64,000 nt of DNA from Sphingobacteriaceae bacterium (GCA_016705695.1 JADJLA010000003.1:124001-188000); one strand, 5' to 3'; positions 17,433-26,860 are shown, counted from the stretch's first letter. Numbers and translations: made by a program. Notes: generated by a model not told the origin, from the sequence alone.

Positions 17433-18722
17433 CTATTCGATCACCAATTTGCCAATTCCAATTTGTTGTTTGCCCTCGAAAATGGCATAGTGATAGAATC
17501 CATTTGAAAGTTTTATCGCATCAATTTTATTCAATCCTTGAATGAGTTTCTGTTTATGAACTATTTGACCCAAACAATTGGTTAAAATTAATTCCCCGAC
17601 TGTTATTTCATTGTTAATTTGAATCTCAAAAGTGCCATTATTTGGATTCGGATACACCAGCACCTTCGTTGATGCTACGAAAGAATTATTAATATTTGTA
17701 CCCGGACATAAATTCCCTAAGCCGGTTGCAATTAAATTTGAAGGTTGCCAAAGCGGAAATCTTGATGGGTGATACAGAGAAGCATAAGCTCGACTCACTT
17801 GACCCTGAGTAAACATTTTAAAACAACCTGAATTTGAGGAGTAGTCCATGTAATTTTCAGCGTTTATTAAAACATTATTACAATTTATTGGTAAGGTGGA
17901 TGTAGGAGAAGAATGACAACCATAACTACCACCTAAATAATCACATTCTGGAGTGTCGGCCACATTATCACCAGGAATTGCACAACCACCTTGGAACGTG
18001 TGATACAAATTTAACCAATGACCAACTTCATGTGTATTAATTCCACTTTTTTCTTCACCTGAATTATAACCCAGATAAATACCATTCAAACCAATCATTG
18101 TTAATTTTGCATTTGACTTCGCGGTATCTGGAAAAGTTGAAAAACCTCCCCAGGTATAATTTCCTGAGCCGCTTAAGTCATTCTGCACGAAAATATTCAT
18201 GTATTTATAATTATCCCAAGCCTCTGCAGCTATTAATGGCCAATTGGTGCTGCTGGCATAACCTGATGTGGTTGGATAATATTCAATCCCTGTTGTTGGG
18301 TTGCCATCAGGATCTAGTTGAGCTAGGGCAAAAGTAATATCTGGCATTGTACCGCGAATACCCATAAAGTTTGTGTGTACAGTGTTGAAATCAGGATTTA
18401 AGCCATAAAAATCTTTATTCAACAAAGAGATAGCTCTTTGAATTACGGTGTCATTAACGAGTTTTCCGCCCTGAACGTTACCATAAACATGAAAAACAAC
18501 TGGAATAACATAACATACTGTAGAAGATGATTTGTTTGCGCCCTGTTGTTTTATATATTCAGCAGTAAATAATTCAAAGTTATCATGATCAATTTTAGAT
18601 TTTGGGTTTGATTGATAATAAGAATCCATTGCTTCAGACGTACCACATATATTATGGTTGTTTGATTGAGAAAAAGTATTTGAAATAAATACTATGTTTA
18701 AGGCCAATAAAATTTTTTTCAT
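17433..18722 (-). CDS. Secreted M43-family zinc metalloprotease with T9SS type A domain
   Basis: A 429-residue protein: signal peptide (1-18), a propeptide, and a pappalysin/cytophagalysin-like catalytic domain. The zinc site is NTHEVGHWLNLYH, giving His231, Glu232, His235 and His241, with the Met-turn in ENYMDYS (Met292) as in metzincins. Cysteines around 247-300 (GGCAIPGDN, PECDY, GCHSS, NCNN) probably form the disulfides typical of M43. The C-terminal 75 residues are a sorting domain (VLVYPNPNNGTFEIQ ... NGFYHYAIF). It should be secreted and act on extracellular proteins. A related M43 cargo lies at 27.6 kb. Confidence 0.92.
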   Translation of the reverse strand: MKKILLALNIVFISNTFSQSNNHNICGTSEAMDSYYQSNPKSKIDHDNFELFTAEYIKQQGANKSSSTVCYVIPVVFHVYGNVQGGKLVNDTVIQRAISLLNKDFYGLNPDFNTVHTNFMGIRGTMPDITFALAQLDPDGNPTTGIEYYPTTSGYASSTNWPLIAAEAWDNYKYMNIFVQNDLSGSGNYTWGGFSTFPDTAKSNAKLTMIGLNGIYLGYNSGEEKSGINTHEVGHWLNLYHTFQGGCAIPGDNVADTPECDYLGGSYGCHSSPTSTLPINCNNVLINAENYMDYSSNSGCFKMFTQGQVSRAYASLYHPSRFPLWQPSNLIATGLGNLCPGTNINNSFVASTKVLVYPNPNNGTFEIQINNEITVGELILTNCLGQIVHKQKLIQGLNKIDAIKLSNGFYHYAIFEGKQQIGIGKLVIE

Positions 18723-18743
18723 TGTTTTGTTTTTAAAATGAAG

Positions 18744-20663
18744 TTATCTTGTAACAGCAATTTTCCTTGTAATATTTAAATTGGCAGAATTTAAAAGTAT
18801 ATTATAAATTCCTGAATTGAGAGAGCTTAAATCTAATGGTATCGTATTGTATCCCTGTTCAATTCTGATTATTTTTTCAATCATTACCTTTCCTACTAAA
18901 TCATAAACAATAATATTCGCTTGCATTGGTGTTTTTGAGGAGAGAATTAGATTGGTGAAATCATTACTAGGGTTTGGATAAATTTCAAAATATAAATTAT
19001 CAATGCTATTATTACCTACACCCGTAATATTATGACCTAAATTAACATTGTCAATGTATAAGTTGTTTCCTAAATCAGAAGTACTAACAAATTTTACTAA
19101 AACATTAGGGTTGTTAGCAGCGCTTGCAGGTAATGTTATAATTTCATGTCTCCATTGGCTGCTAACTGTTGGTGTAAAAATCGAGAATTGAGGAGGGCTA
19201 GTTGCTAATGTTGCGCCAGCTTTATTGTAAACTGTAATCCAATTCGACCCGCAATCTGTAGAAATTTTCACTTCTAATTTATCATTTGTAGAGATGTATT
19301 GGGAAAATGCCACATCAAAAGTTAACATCGGTAAATTAACAGCAGTTAAGTTAGAAGGGGGGAGGTAAATCTCATCAATCAATCCAACTGTTGTGCTTTC
19401 ACGTAGATTAATTTTAGCTGAGCCGCTACCATTAGAACCAGAACCGGCTTTTACCCATGTAGCATCTTGTTCAGGATTTACAACAAACCAATTTGTTGGG
19501 GGGAAGTTAGCAGTTGTAGTAAAGGATTGACTTATTGGAGCTGCAAAAAAGGTTTGTATTAAAGCTGCTTCAATTGATATTTTATTATTCCCATTATTTA
19601 TATCCCCCCCGCTAACAGAATTAATAACTGTGCTGATGGTGTGGTTGCCGGCTGAAGCAGTATAATTACTTAAAGCAATAATTGAAGTTGATAAACTAGC
19701 TAAAGATCCATTCCAATTAAAAGGTGTTTGGGCTATTCCATCAATTGATGTGATAATAGTCATTGCTGTAATAGCATTGGAGCCTTGATTAAGCACTGTA
19801 ATTGTAGGAGTAATAGCGTTAGCACAAGAAAAAGATGGTAAGGAAACCGTTGTTAATTTGGCATCGTTCAACAATGCACCAACTCTATTGGTTCTATGTG
19901 CTTGCCAAACTTTTTTATTTCCATCATCTTGCACATATCCAACAAAAGCCATTTGTGACTTGTCTATTATATAACTTGGGAGAGTGCAATATACAGTAAA
20001 TGTAAAAGATTGGCCAGCTGTCCATATACTTGGTAGGGCTGTGCCAAAATATATGGTAGGGTAGGTTTGGCGAGCAACATCTTTAAAATTTTTCTCACCG
20101 TTTGTTCCAGGTGCAAATACAAAATCAATCTCTCTTTCAATCAATACTGTGCGGAAAACAAATGAACCAGCAGAGGTAAAGGATTGTGAAGATTGCACTG
20201 TAACTGTTACCACGGCATTAGTATATGTAATAACATCCCACGAAGTATTCATGGTTATTGAAAAGGGAGTTGTGTATGATGCAGCGGAGGCTATTGTGGT
20301 TCCAGTTAAGGAAGAAACAGCATCTGATGTAGCGCCAAAAACTGTTGGATTTTGACCATCTAGTCTTCCCGTACTTGCGTTATTTATATTATAATTACCT
20401 ATTCTGTTATAATTTTCGTACCAATTAGTTTGATATAGTGACCATGTATTTGTAGGTGCGCTGGGTAAATTTGATTGCCATTTAATAGGAATAACTAAAG
20501 GAGTGTTAGATGGTTGAGCTAACAGTGAATTTAAGATGGGGTTTGCTGTATAACAAGGCGCGCTATTTTCTCCTGTAAATACTTCGTATAAGGAAATGCG
20601 AGTTTGTGCATTGGAAAGAGAAAACAAAAACAATGCGGTTAATGATATTAAAAAGTGCTTCAT
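18744..20663 (-). CDS. Secreted Omp28-like protein with anchor-J/MAM-like domain and T9SS type A domain
   Basis: A 639-residue exported protein. I place the start at the ATG at 20663, giving the signal peptide MKHFLISLTALFLFSLSNAQ; an upstream in-frame ATG (20726) would add an unlikely 21 residues. Residues 24-260 resemble the Omp28-like thioredoxin-derived domain (LYEVFTGENSAPCYTANP), but the usual CxxC is SAPC, so the first cysteine is lost. Residues about 395-550 look like a choice-of-anchor J/MAM jelly roll (PISQSFTTTANFPPTNW ... YIDNVNLG). A sorting domain ends the protein (FEIYPNPSNDFTNL ... GIYNILL). Its function is unknown, possibly adhesion. Confidence 0.75.
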   Translation of the reverse strand: MKHFLISLTALFLFSLSNAQTRISLYEVFTGENSAPCYTANPILNSLLAQPSNTPLVIPIKWQSNLPSAPTNTWSLYQTNWYENYNRIGNYNINNASTGRLDGQNPTVFGATSDAVSSLTGTTIASAASYTTPFSITMNTSWDVITYTNAVVTVTVQSSQSFTSAGSFVFRTVLIEREIDFVFAPGTNGEKNFKDVARQTYPTIYFGTALPSIWTAGQSFTFTVYCTLPSYIIDKSQMAFVGYVQDDGNKKVWQAHRTNRVGALLNDAKLTTVSLPSFSCANAITPTITVLNQGSNAITAMTIITSIDGIAQTPFNWNGSLASLSTSIIALSNYTASAGNHTISTVINSVSGGDINNGNNKISIEAALIQTFFAAPISQSFTTTANFPPTNWFVVNPEQDATWVKAGSGSNGSGSAKINLRESTTVGLIDEIYLPPSNLTAVNLPMLTFDVAFSQYISTNDKLEVKISTDCGSNWITVYNKAGATLATSPPQFSIFTPTVSSQWRHEIITLPASAANNPNVLVKFVSTSDLGNNLYIDNVNLGHNITGVGNNSIDNLYFEIYPNPSNDFTNLILSSKTPMQANIIVYDLVGKVMIEKIIRIEQGYNTIPLDLSSLNSGIYNILLNSANLNITRKIAVTR

Positions 20664-20778
20664 AGTCAAGTATTGATTTACGAATATATGAAAAATCCTC
20701 ATGATTGTATGCAACCTACAAAACAAGCCTTTGATATTTAGAGTTTAGGTTTTTTTGGAGTTGGTATGCTGTAAAGCA

Positions 20779-20809
20779 AAAAAAACCGACGCATGCGTCG
20801 GTTTTTTTT
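20779..20809. terminator. Bidirectional rho-independent terminator (sod)
   Basis: A perfect 18-bp palindrome (ACCGACGCATGCGTCGGT, 20785-20802) with an A-run before and a T-run after. On the minus strand it lies 18 bases beyond the superoxide dismutase stop. Confidence 0.9.
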
Positions 20810-20826
20810 ATAGATTAAATTGATTA

Positions 20827-21438
20827 TTACTTCTTCGCTTTCAAATAATTTTCGTTCACCTTATTCCAATTGATCACATTAAAAAATGCGGTCATATAAT
20901 CCGGGCGGCGATTTTGATAGTGTAAATAATAAGCATGTTCCCAAACATCCATTCCTAAAATTGGAGTGCCTTTGCAATCAGAAATATCCATTAAAGGATT
21001 ATCTTGATTTGGTGAGCTGCAAACACATAATTTTCCATCAGGTTTTACACTTAACCAAGCCCATCCGCTTCCAAAACGTGTAGCGCCGGCTTGTGTAAAA
21101 TCAGTTTTAAATTTATCAAATCCTCCAAGGTCTGTATCAATTGCTTTTGCAACTTCTCCGGCAGGAGCACCACCTGCATTCGGCGCCATTATTTCCCAGA
21201 ATAAACTGTGATTAAAATGTCCGCCACCATTATTTCGAATAGCAGGGCTGTATTTAGAGATATTTTTACAGATCTCTTCAATACTTAAATTCTCTGCACC
21301 ACTTCCGGGTAATGCAGCGTTTAAATTTGTTACATAAGCATTGTGATGTTTTCCGTGGTGGATCTCCATTGTTTTTGCATCAATATGCGGCTCTAGTGCG
21401 TTGAACGCATAATTTAGTTTTGGTAATTCAAATGCCAT
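20827..21438 (-). CDS. sodA: Superoxide dismutase (Mn/Fe family)
   Basis: A 203-residue cytoplasmic enzyme that converts superoxide to peroxide and oxygen. The metal ligands are visible: His27 in MEIHHGKHH, a His in GGGHFNHSLFW, and Asp plus His in DVWEHAYYLHYQNRRPDY. GGHFNHS and the C-terminal pattern lean to the Mn or cambialistic type rather than strict Fe, but metal choice cannot be settled here. No signal peptide. Monocistronic, with its own terminator. Confidence 0.96.
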   Translation of the reverse strand: MAFELPKLNYAFNALEPHIDAKTMEIHHGKHHNAYVTNLNAALPGSGAENLSIEEICKNISKYSPAIRNNGGGHFNHSLFWEIMAPNAGGAPAGEVAKAIDTDLGGFDKFKTDFTQAGATRFGSGWAWLSVKPDGKLCVCSSPNQDNPLMDISDCKGTPILGMDVWEHAYYLHYQNRRPDYMTAFFNVINWNKVNENYLKAKK

Positions 21439-21505
21439 AATTTTATTTTTTAATTAGTAATTGATTTATTAAGAGGTATAAAGATAACTATTTTTTTATG
21501 ATTTG

Positions 21506-21647
21506 GGCGCCAATTCGCGCTTTCCGTTGCAAGCCTGCTTGCCCTTTGCTATGTTTGTAGGGCTCCGGTAGCTTCCTTCGGTCGCTTCCTCGCCCAACAA
21601 ACATACGCAAAGTTCTGCGCAGGGCTTTTCACTACAATCGCGGGCGC
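21506..21647. repeat. Large structured intergenic element
   Basis: The roughly 300-base gap upstream of sod contains a GC-richer block. A long stem is formed by TTTGCTATGTTTGTAGGGC (21545-21563) and GCCCAACAAACATACGCAAA (21592-21611), with one bulge and one mismatch, enclosing a loop with CCGGTAGCTTCCTTCGG. The flanks also repeat: CGCGCTTTCCGTTGCAAG on the left and GGCTTTTCACTACAATCGCG on the right, with GGGCGC at both ends. It has no open frame of interest. It resembles a common Bacteroidota intergenic element that I recall but cannot name, and could be an RNA or a mobile miniature element. Confidence 0.6.
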
Positions 21648-21740
21648 TTTATTCCAGTTAGCTCACCGTAAAAAGTTAAAGTCATTATTATTACACGAAT
21701 ATTTTTTCGAGATTTTTTTAAGGAGCACTTGGCTATCAAT

Positions 21741-23366
21741 TTATTTTAAAACCTCAATAGCTTTCAAAATACAATTATCGTGCTCATTTAAATTAGGATA
21801 ATACCCGTCTTTATCAAACAGATTCCTGCCTATTAATGATTTAAGGATCAATTCAATTCCGATTAATTGCTTACCGTTTGCAGAAATTTGCGAATTATTA
21901 CTTTTTGAATTTACATAAGATGAGAATTCCTGCAACACTTCAGTGCCCACCTTAAATTGCATATTAAAATCGTTTGCGGTTTTAAATTTACTTAATAAGA
22001 TGCTGCGTTTTTTGTCGGTATATTCAAAAGCAAATGAATTAATAGTGCCTGTATAATACATACGATTTACAATGGTGCTATATTTGGCAGTGTCAACCGG
22101 AACAAAAACATCGGGTACAATTCCACCACCACCGTACACTACTTTTCCGCCGGGCGTGATGTATTTTTTTGTCTTATCAAGTTTAATACTGTCTAAATTA
22201 TATAACTCACCATTTTCGTAACGATCGTATTCTTCATTATAATACGCATCATTTCCATGCGTATAAGGTTTTTGAATGCAACGTCCTGTTGGTGTATAAT
22301 AACGCGCAATAGTTAAACGAATTCCCGATCCATCCGGCAGATCAATTTGATCTTGCACCAAGCCTTTTCCAAAACTTCTTCTTCCAATAATAGTTGCTCT
22401 GTCATTATCTTGTAAAGCACCTGCAACAATTTCGCTCGCACTCGCGCTTCCTTCATCAATGAGAACAACGATGGGATTCTTTTCAAAACCACCTTGTGTT
22501 GTTGAATTGTAAGCTTTTTTAGGATGTGCTCTTCCGGCGGTATAAACAATTTGTAAGCCATTAATTAAAAATTCATCAGCCAAGTCAACCGCTGTTTTTA
22601 AAAATCCACCACCATTTCCTCTCAGGTCGATGATCAATTTTTTCATTCCTTTTTTAGTAAGATCGTTAAAGGCCTTTAAATATTCATCGTAAGTAGTAGC
22701 TGCAAATTTGCTGATCTTCATATAACCAATGCCTGGTTTTACCATGTAGGCAATATCAATACTATACAAAGGAATTTTATCGCGTGTGATCTTGAACTCA
22801 ATTGGTTTTTTTAAACCGCTTCTTAAAATACTCACGTTAACTGTGCTTCCACTTTTCCCTCGTAATTTATCAAACACCATTTTATTGGTCACTTTTTTGC
22901 CTGTCATTGGTACTCCATCAACTGCTACAATTTTATCTCCCGCTTTAATTCCTAGTTTTTCACTTGGTCCGTCAATAATAGGGTTCACTACGCGTACGGT
23001 GTCTTTAATGATATTGAATTCTACACCAATGCCATCAAAATTTCCTTCCAGTGGTTCGTTCACTAATTCAAATTCTTTAGCGGGAATATAATCGCTGTGC
23101 GGATCCAAATTTTTCAAAAGACTTGCAATTGCTTTTTCTTCCAGATCGGCCGGATCAATTGTATCTACGTAATGTTTTTCAATGTAATTGATAAGACTGT
23201 TCATTTTTGTGCCGTTTGCTTGCTTATAATTAGCAATAGCAGGCGAAGAACTCCGTTTAGATAAGTAGTAACCTGCGGTTAAACCTAATGCCAAAACAAT
23301 GGCAAAATAAATAGGCATTAACGACTTGCGTTTGTGAGGTTTATGATCGCTTGGCTCGAAGGTCAT
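21741..23366 (-). CDS. S41-family carboxy-terminal processing peptidase (CtpA-like)
   Basis: A 541-residue periplasmic serine protease anchored by an N-terminal TM helix (about 17-35). A PDZ domain (about 105-195, LEGNFDGIGVEF ... GIKAGDKIVAVDG) selects C-termini. The catalytic dyad is Ser309 in DEGSASASEIV and Lys334 in RRSFGKGLVQ, 25 residues apart as in E. coli Prc, with Gln338 four residues later. The oxyanion region is DLRGNGGGFL. The C-terminal 130 residues form the extra helical part usual in Bacteroidota CtpA. It trims or degrades envelope proteins. Confidence 0.94.
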   Translation of the reverse strand: MTFEPSDHKPHKRKSLMPIYFAIVLALGLTAGYYLSKRSSSPAIANYKQANGTKMNSLINYIEKHYVDTIDPADLEEKAIASLLKNLDPHSDYIPAKEFELVNEPLEGNFDGIGVEFNIIKDTVRVVNPIIDGPSEKLGIKAGDKIVAVDGVPMTGKKVTNKMVFDKLRGKSGSTVNVSILRSGLKKPIEFKITRDKIPLYSIDIAYMVKPGIGYMKISKFAATTYDEYLKAFNDLTKKGMKKLIIDLRGNGGGFLKTAVDLADEFLINGLQIVYTAGRAHPKKAYNSTTQGGFEKNPIVVLIDEGSASASEIVAGALQDNDRATIIGRRSFGKGLVQDQIDLPDGSGIRLTIARYYTPTGRCIQKPYTHGNDAYYNEEYDRYENGELYNLDSIKLDKTKKYITPGGKVVYGGGGIVPDVFVPVDTAKYSTIVNRMYYTGTINSFAFEYTDKKRSILLSKFKTANDFNMQFKVGTEVLQEFSSYVNSKSNNSQISANGKQLIGIELILKSLIGRNLFDKDGYYPNLNEHDNCILKAIEVLK

Positions 23367-23431
23367 TTTGTACTACATTTGTAAGAGTAACAAATGTAGT
23401 TATTAGTTTGTTGAAAATGGTGCTCATTGTA

Positions 23432-23893
23432 ATGAATAAAAAGGGGAAAATATATAATTATGCTATTTTAACGATAGTGCTATCTCTTTTTATTTGCCTT
23501 TCGTGTAAAAAAAAGAAGACCGCTGATCCGGTTCCACAATATCCTATTCCATACATTGCTGTAAACGTTACTATTTATCCAAATGATCCTACAAACTTTG
23601 CGCTTCAGGCCATTGGCGGTTGGAAATATTATTCGGGCGCGGGAGTTCATGGCTTGATCATTTACCGAAAAACGCAAGCTGATTTTGTTGCTATTGAGAG
23701 AGCGTCTCCCGAAAATCCTAACGTTGCAGCTTCGGCATTAAAAGTACAATCAGATAATTTTACATTGAAGGATACAATAAAAAATGCGCGCTGGCAAATA
23801 GTGGATGGAGCACCAATGAATAGCACCTCGAACTGGCAATTACGCTTATATGGAACTACGTATGACGGAAATGTTTTGCGCGTAATGAACTAA
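23432..23893 (+). CDS. Rieske-like-fold lipoprotein lacking cluster ligands
   Basis: A 153-residue predicted lipoprotein, with lipobox SLFICLSC followed by lysines. I use the ATG at 23432; an upstream in-frame TTG-type start at 23351 would overlap ctpA and spoil the signal peptide. The body resembles a Bacteroidota lipoprotein family with a Rieske-type fold: IGGWKYYSGAGVHGLIIYRK, FVAIERASPENP, WQIVDGAP and YDGNVLRVMN at the C-terminus. In this protein the regions that hold Cys/His ligands in true Rieske proteins contain none, so no [2Fe-2S] cluster is expected. Function unknown. Convergent with gldD, four bases apart. Confidence 0.6.
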   Translation: MNKKGKIYNYAILTIVLSLFICLSCKKKKTADPVPQYPIPYIAVNVTIYPNDPTNFALQAIGGWKYYSGAGVHGLIIYRKTQADFVAIERASPENPNVAASALKVQSDNFTLKDTIKNARWQIVDGAPMNSTSNWQLRLYGTTYDGNVLRVMN

Positions 23894-23897
23894 CTCA

Positions 23898-24491
23898 CTA
23901 CTTCCACTTAGTGGTTTTGATCAACTGCAATACATCTTCACGAATAAAATCCAAAACTAATTTTAGTGAATCAATATTTGGGCTTGCATTAAAGTATAAT
24001 GCGCCGCGTAAAAAATGATGCGTGCTATCGGTTAAATAGAATTGTAATCCCGAAGCTGTATTGCCTTCTATATCGTAAAGCAAACCGTAAACTTTTGAAC
24101 TATCGCGAATGATCACGCTTTCATTCATGCCTGTTGCTTTTACTTGATGGCGAATTGCAAAATTGCGAGCGTCTTCCAAATACGTGGCGATGTTATTATC
24201 AACTTTTTTATAGCTTAAATGTATTGTGGCTTTAAATTTGGGGAAATCAATATTCAACCAACAAGGTTCTGCATTGCTGTGTTTGTCTTTGGCTAGAACG
24301 GCGTAACGCGGGTATTCAAATGAGAACGGACAAACGCTATCATACTTTACATATTCTTTTTTTGGCATGTCAATTCTAAAATAGCCGCGAGGTTTTGGCG
24401 AATAGATCTCATCATCGTCACCGTCGCAAGAGATAAAGATCCATGAACAAAATAGAAGAACTAGAATAGCTATGAGAATGCGCTTTAACAT
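23898..24491 (-). CDS. gldD: Gliding motility lipoprotein GldD
   Basis: A 197-residue lipoprotein, started at the ATG at 24491 (an ATG 18 bases upstream is possible). The lipoprotein signal ends near SWIFISCDGDD. Family landmarks are SPKPRGYFRIDMPKKEY, VCPFSFEYPRYA, PCWLNIDFPKFKATIHLSYK and HHFLRGALYFNASPNIDS. GldD is needed for gliding in Flavobacterium, but its molecular role is unknown. It follows ssb on the same strand. In Flavobacterium genomes, as I recall, gldE lies between ssb and gldD; here only about 70 bases separate them and gldE is absent. Confidence 0.93.
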   Translation of the reverse strand: MLKRILIAILVLLFCSWIFISCDGDDDEIYSPKPRGYFRIDMPKKEYVKYDSVCPFSFEYPRYAVLAKDKHSNAEPCWLNIDFPKFKATIHLSYKKVDNNIATYLEDARNFAIRHQVKATGMNESVIIRDSSKVYGLLYDIEGNTASGLQFYLTDSTHHFLRGALYFNASPNIDSLKLVLDFIREDVLQLIKTTKWK

Positions 24492-24559
24492 AATGTAAAA
24501 ATAGAGCACTTTTAAAGCTCAGTTTTACAATTAAAATATACTTATCAAAGGTAGAACGT

Positions 24560-24976
24560 TTAAAAAGGAAGGTCTTTTGAGCTCATATCGTCAAAGTTGG
24601 TGTCGGTATCAAAACCACCTTGAGGGTTTTGCGAACCTGTATTTTCACGCTTTTGTAAAATTCTAAATGTATCGGCCATAATTTCCGTTACTTGTCTTTT
24701 TTGCCCTTCTTTATCATTCCATTGACGCGATTGGATCTTGCCCTCTACGTAGATCTGCATTCCTTTTTTAAGCATTTTCTCTGCGTTCTCTGCATTTGTT
24801 CGCCACATCACAATATTATGCCACTCGGTATGTTCAATGCGATTGCCGCTTTTGTCTTTGTACGCTTCGGTGGTTGCTAAACTAAAACTCACGCGCGCTA
24901 TATTTCCTTCGAGGTATTTTAATTCAGGATCTTTTCCTAAATTTCCTATTAAGATCACTTTATTTACGCCTGCCAT
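24560..24976 (-). CDS. ssb: Single-stranded DNA-binding protein
   Basis: A 138-residue protein with an OB fold (about 3-110): NKVILIGNLGKDPELKYLEG, WHNIVMWRTNAENAEKMLKKG, and QIYVEGKIQSRQW. A short Gly/Asn-rich linker leads to the acidic tip DDMSSKDLPF that recruits replication and repair proteins. It protects single-stranded DNA during replication and repair. Upstream of gldD on the same strand. Confidence 0.97.
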   Translation of the reverse strand: MAGVNKVILIGNLGKDPELKYLEGNIARVSFSLATTEAYKDKSGNRIEHTEWHNIVMWRTNAENAEKMLKKGMQIYVEGKIQSRQWNDKEGQKRQVTEIMADTFRILQKRENTGSQNPQGGFDTDTNFDDMSSKDLPF

Positions 24977-25138
24977 TTTTAAAGGTATTAATGAACTCTA
25001 AATATAGATACGTTTTTCGACTTCCCGACACGCAGTTTTTAACCAACAATTTATGAGTTTTCACACATTTAACAGCTTCTCTTAACATGGTCAATATGAA
25101 TTTTACTATATTTACTACACATCATAAAACCAAATCAC

Positions 25139-26860
25139 ATGAGAACAAAATTACTTTCTATCTTTTTTTGTTTCTTTTTTATTTCCATTGATGCTCAAAC
25201 TTGGCAATGGGCAAAAAAGGGCGGAGGTCCATTGAGCGATAAAGCTCAGGCCATAGATATTGACAACAATGGCAATTCTTACGTTGGAGGTTTTTATAAT
25301 GTTGCTCAGCCTGCAAGCGTCACTGTAAATTTTGGCGCATTTACTCCGCCTACCAATTGGGGCAAGGAAGGATTTTTAGCTAAGATTGATAAATTTGGAA
25401 ATTACCAATGGGTACATGGCGCTATTGGTGGTTATGATGAACGTGTACTAGGTGTTCATGTGGATAAATTAAACGGTTTTGTTTATGCTACCGGTACCAC
25501 TTGGGGTTGGGGACCAAACATGTGCGATCTTGCTTTTGGTACCTGTTCAACAAACGCTACTTATGGTGAGCACGATCAGATTTTTTTGGGTAAATATGAT
25601 TTGAATGGGAATTGTCAATGGCTCATTGAAGCTGGTGGAGAAAGTGATGATCATGGATTAGATATTGCAACAGATAAATATGGAAATATATATTTAACGG
25701 GTTTTATTTCGGATGCACAATTGAATTCTACACCTGCGGTTTTTGGATCATTTTCTTTGACCGCGCCTCTTGGTGATTCTTTAGCCTTTGTTGCAAAACT
25801 TTCGCCAGCCGGTGTATTTCAATGGGTACAAACTTTTGGCGGACATGATGGTGAACGCGATCATAAAATTGAAGTTGATAGTGCTTGCAATGTTTATGTT
25901 GCCGGTGGATTTTATGGAACAAAGGTATTTGGCACCTCAACACTAACATCAAGTGGAGTTGATATTTACGTCGTGAAGTATGATAAGAATGGAAATTTTA
26001 TTTGGGTTAAACAAGTAGGCAGCTCCTTAGACGACAGAGCAAATGGAATTACCATCGACCCATCTCAAAAAATTTATATCACAGGAGAATTCAGAGACAC
26101 TTGTGTTTTTGGTAACGATACATTAAATAATAATGGTGGACCAAACGGAAGAGATATTTTTGTAGCCAAGTTAACAACTGGCGGCATTTGGAATTGGGCA
26201 AAAAAAGCAGGCTCAGGTGCAGGTGGCGAAAGAGGGAATAGTATTTGCAGTAATACTAAAGGCAATGTTTTTGTGACGGGTACATTTGCCGACACTGCAA
26301 AATTTGGCGGTTCAATATCTATTATCTCAAGCCCTTTTACAACAGTGGATGTTTTTGTGGCCGCCATTGACACTTTGGGTAAATGGCGATGGGCAGTAAA
26401 AGGAGGAGGAGCATTAGAGGATAAAGGAAACGGAATTGCGTGCGACGACTCTTGCAATGTTTATACAACAGGTTGGTTTGATCAGGCGGCAAGTTTTGGA
26501 TCACATAATTTAACGTCGACCGGAAGTAAAGATGTTTATGTGGCACGTTTAAATAGCACATGCTTTACGTACACCACAGATATAATTAATGGATATAAAG
26601 ATCTTGATCCGGATCGTTTGTATGGCTATGTTTTTCCGAATCCAACAACTAATAATTTGCAAATAAAGATCAATGAAGGGAATTTTGATCCACAAAACAC
26701 GCGTATAATATTTATAGATATGCTTGGTAAAGAAGTAAATGTTGCAATGATAAGTGGAAAGGATCTTTTATTTGATGTTACATCATTGCAGAACGGTATT
26801 TATTTTGTTTTGCTTAAGAATGAAAATGCGTCAACAACCATTAAATTTATTAAGCAATAA
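25139..26860 (+). CDS. Secreted SBBP-repeat beta-propeller protein with T9SS type A domain
   Basis: A 573-residue secreted protein. After a signal peptide (1-19, ending SIDAQ) come about seven copies of a 60-70-residue SBBP repeat, with the pattern of a Trp (QWAKKGGG, QWVHGAIG, QWLIEAGG, QWVQTFGG, IWVKQVGS, NWAKKAGS, RWAVKGGG) followed by an ID..GN.Y..G strand. That number fits a seven-bladed propeller. The last 75 residues are the sorting domain (GYVFPNPTTNNLQIK ... GIYFVLL). Ligand unknown. The next gene starts 22 bases after the stop. Confidence 0.85.
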   Translation: MRTKLLSIFFCFFFISIDAQTWQWAKKGGGPLSDKAQAIDIDNNGNSYVGGFYNVAQPASVTVNFGAFTPPTNWGKEGFLAKIDKFGNYQWVHGAIGGYDERVLGVHVDKLNGFVYATGTTWGWGPNMCDLAFGTCSTNATYGEHDQIFLGKYDLNGNCQWLIEAGGESDDHGLDIATDKYGNIYLTGFISDAQLNSTPAVFGSFSLTAPLGDSLAFVAKLSPAGVFQWVQTFGGHDGERDHKIEVDSACNVYVAGGFYGTKVFGTSTLTSSGVDIYVVKYDKNGNFIWVKQVGSSLDDRANGITIDPSQKIYITGEFRDTCVFGNDTLNNNGGPNGRDIFVAKLTTGGIWNWAKKAGSGAGGERGNSICSNTKGNVFVTGTFADTAKFGGSISIISSPFTTVDVFVAAIDTLGKWRWAVKGGGALEDKGNGIACDDSCNVYTTGWFDQAASFGSHNLTSTGSKDVYVARLNSTCFTYTTDIINGYKDLDPDRLYGYVFPNPTTNNLQIKINEGNFDPQNTRIIFIDMLGKEVNVAMISGKDLLFDVTSLQNGIYFVLLKNENASTTIKFIKQ

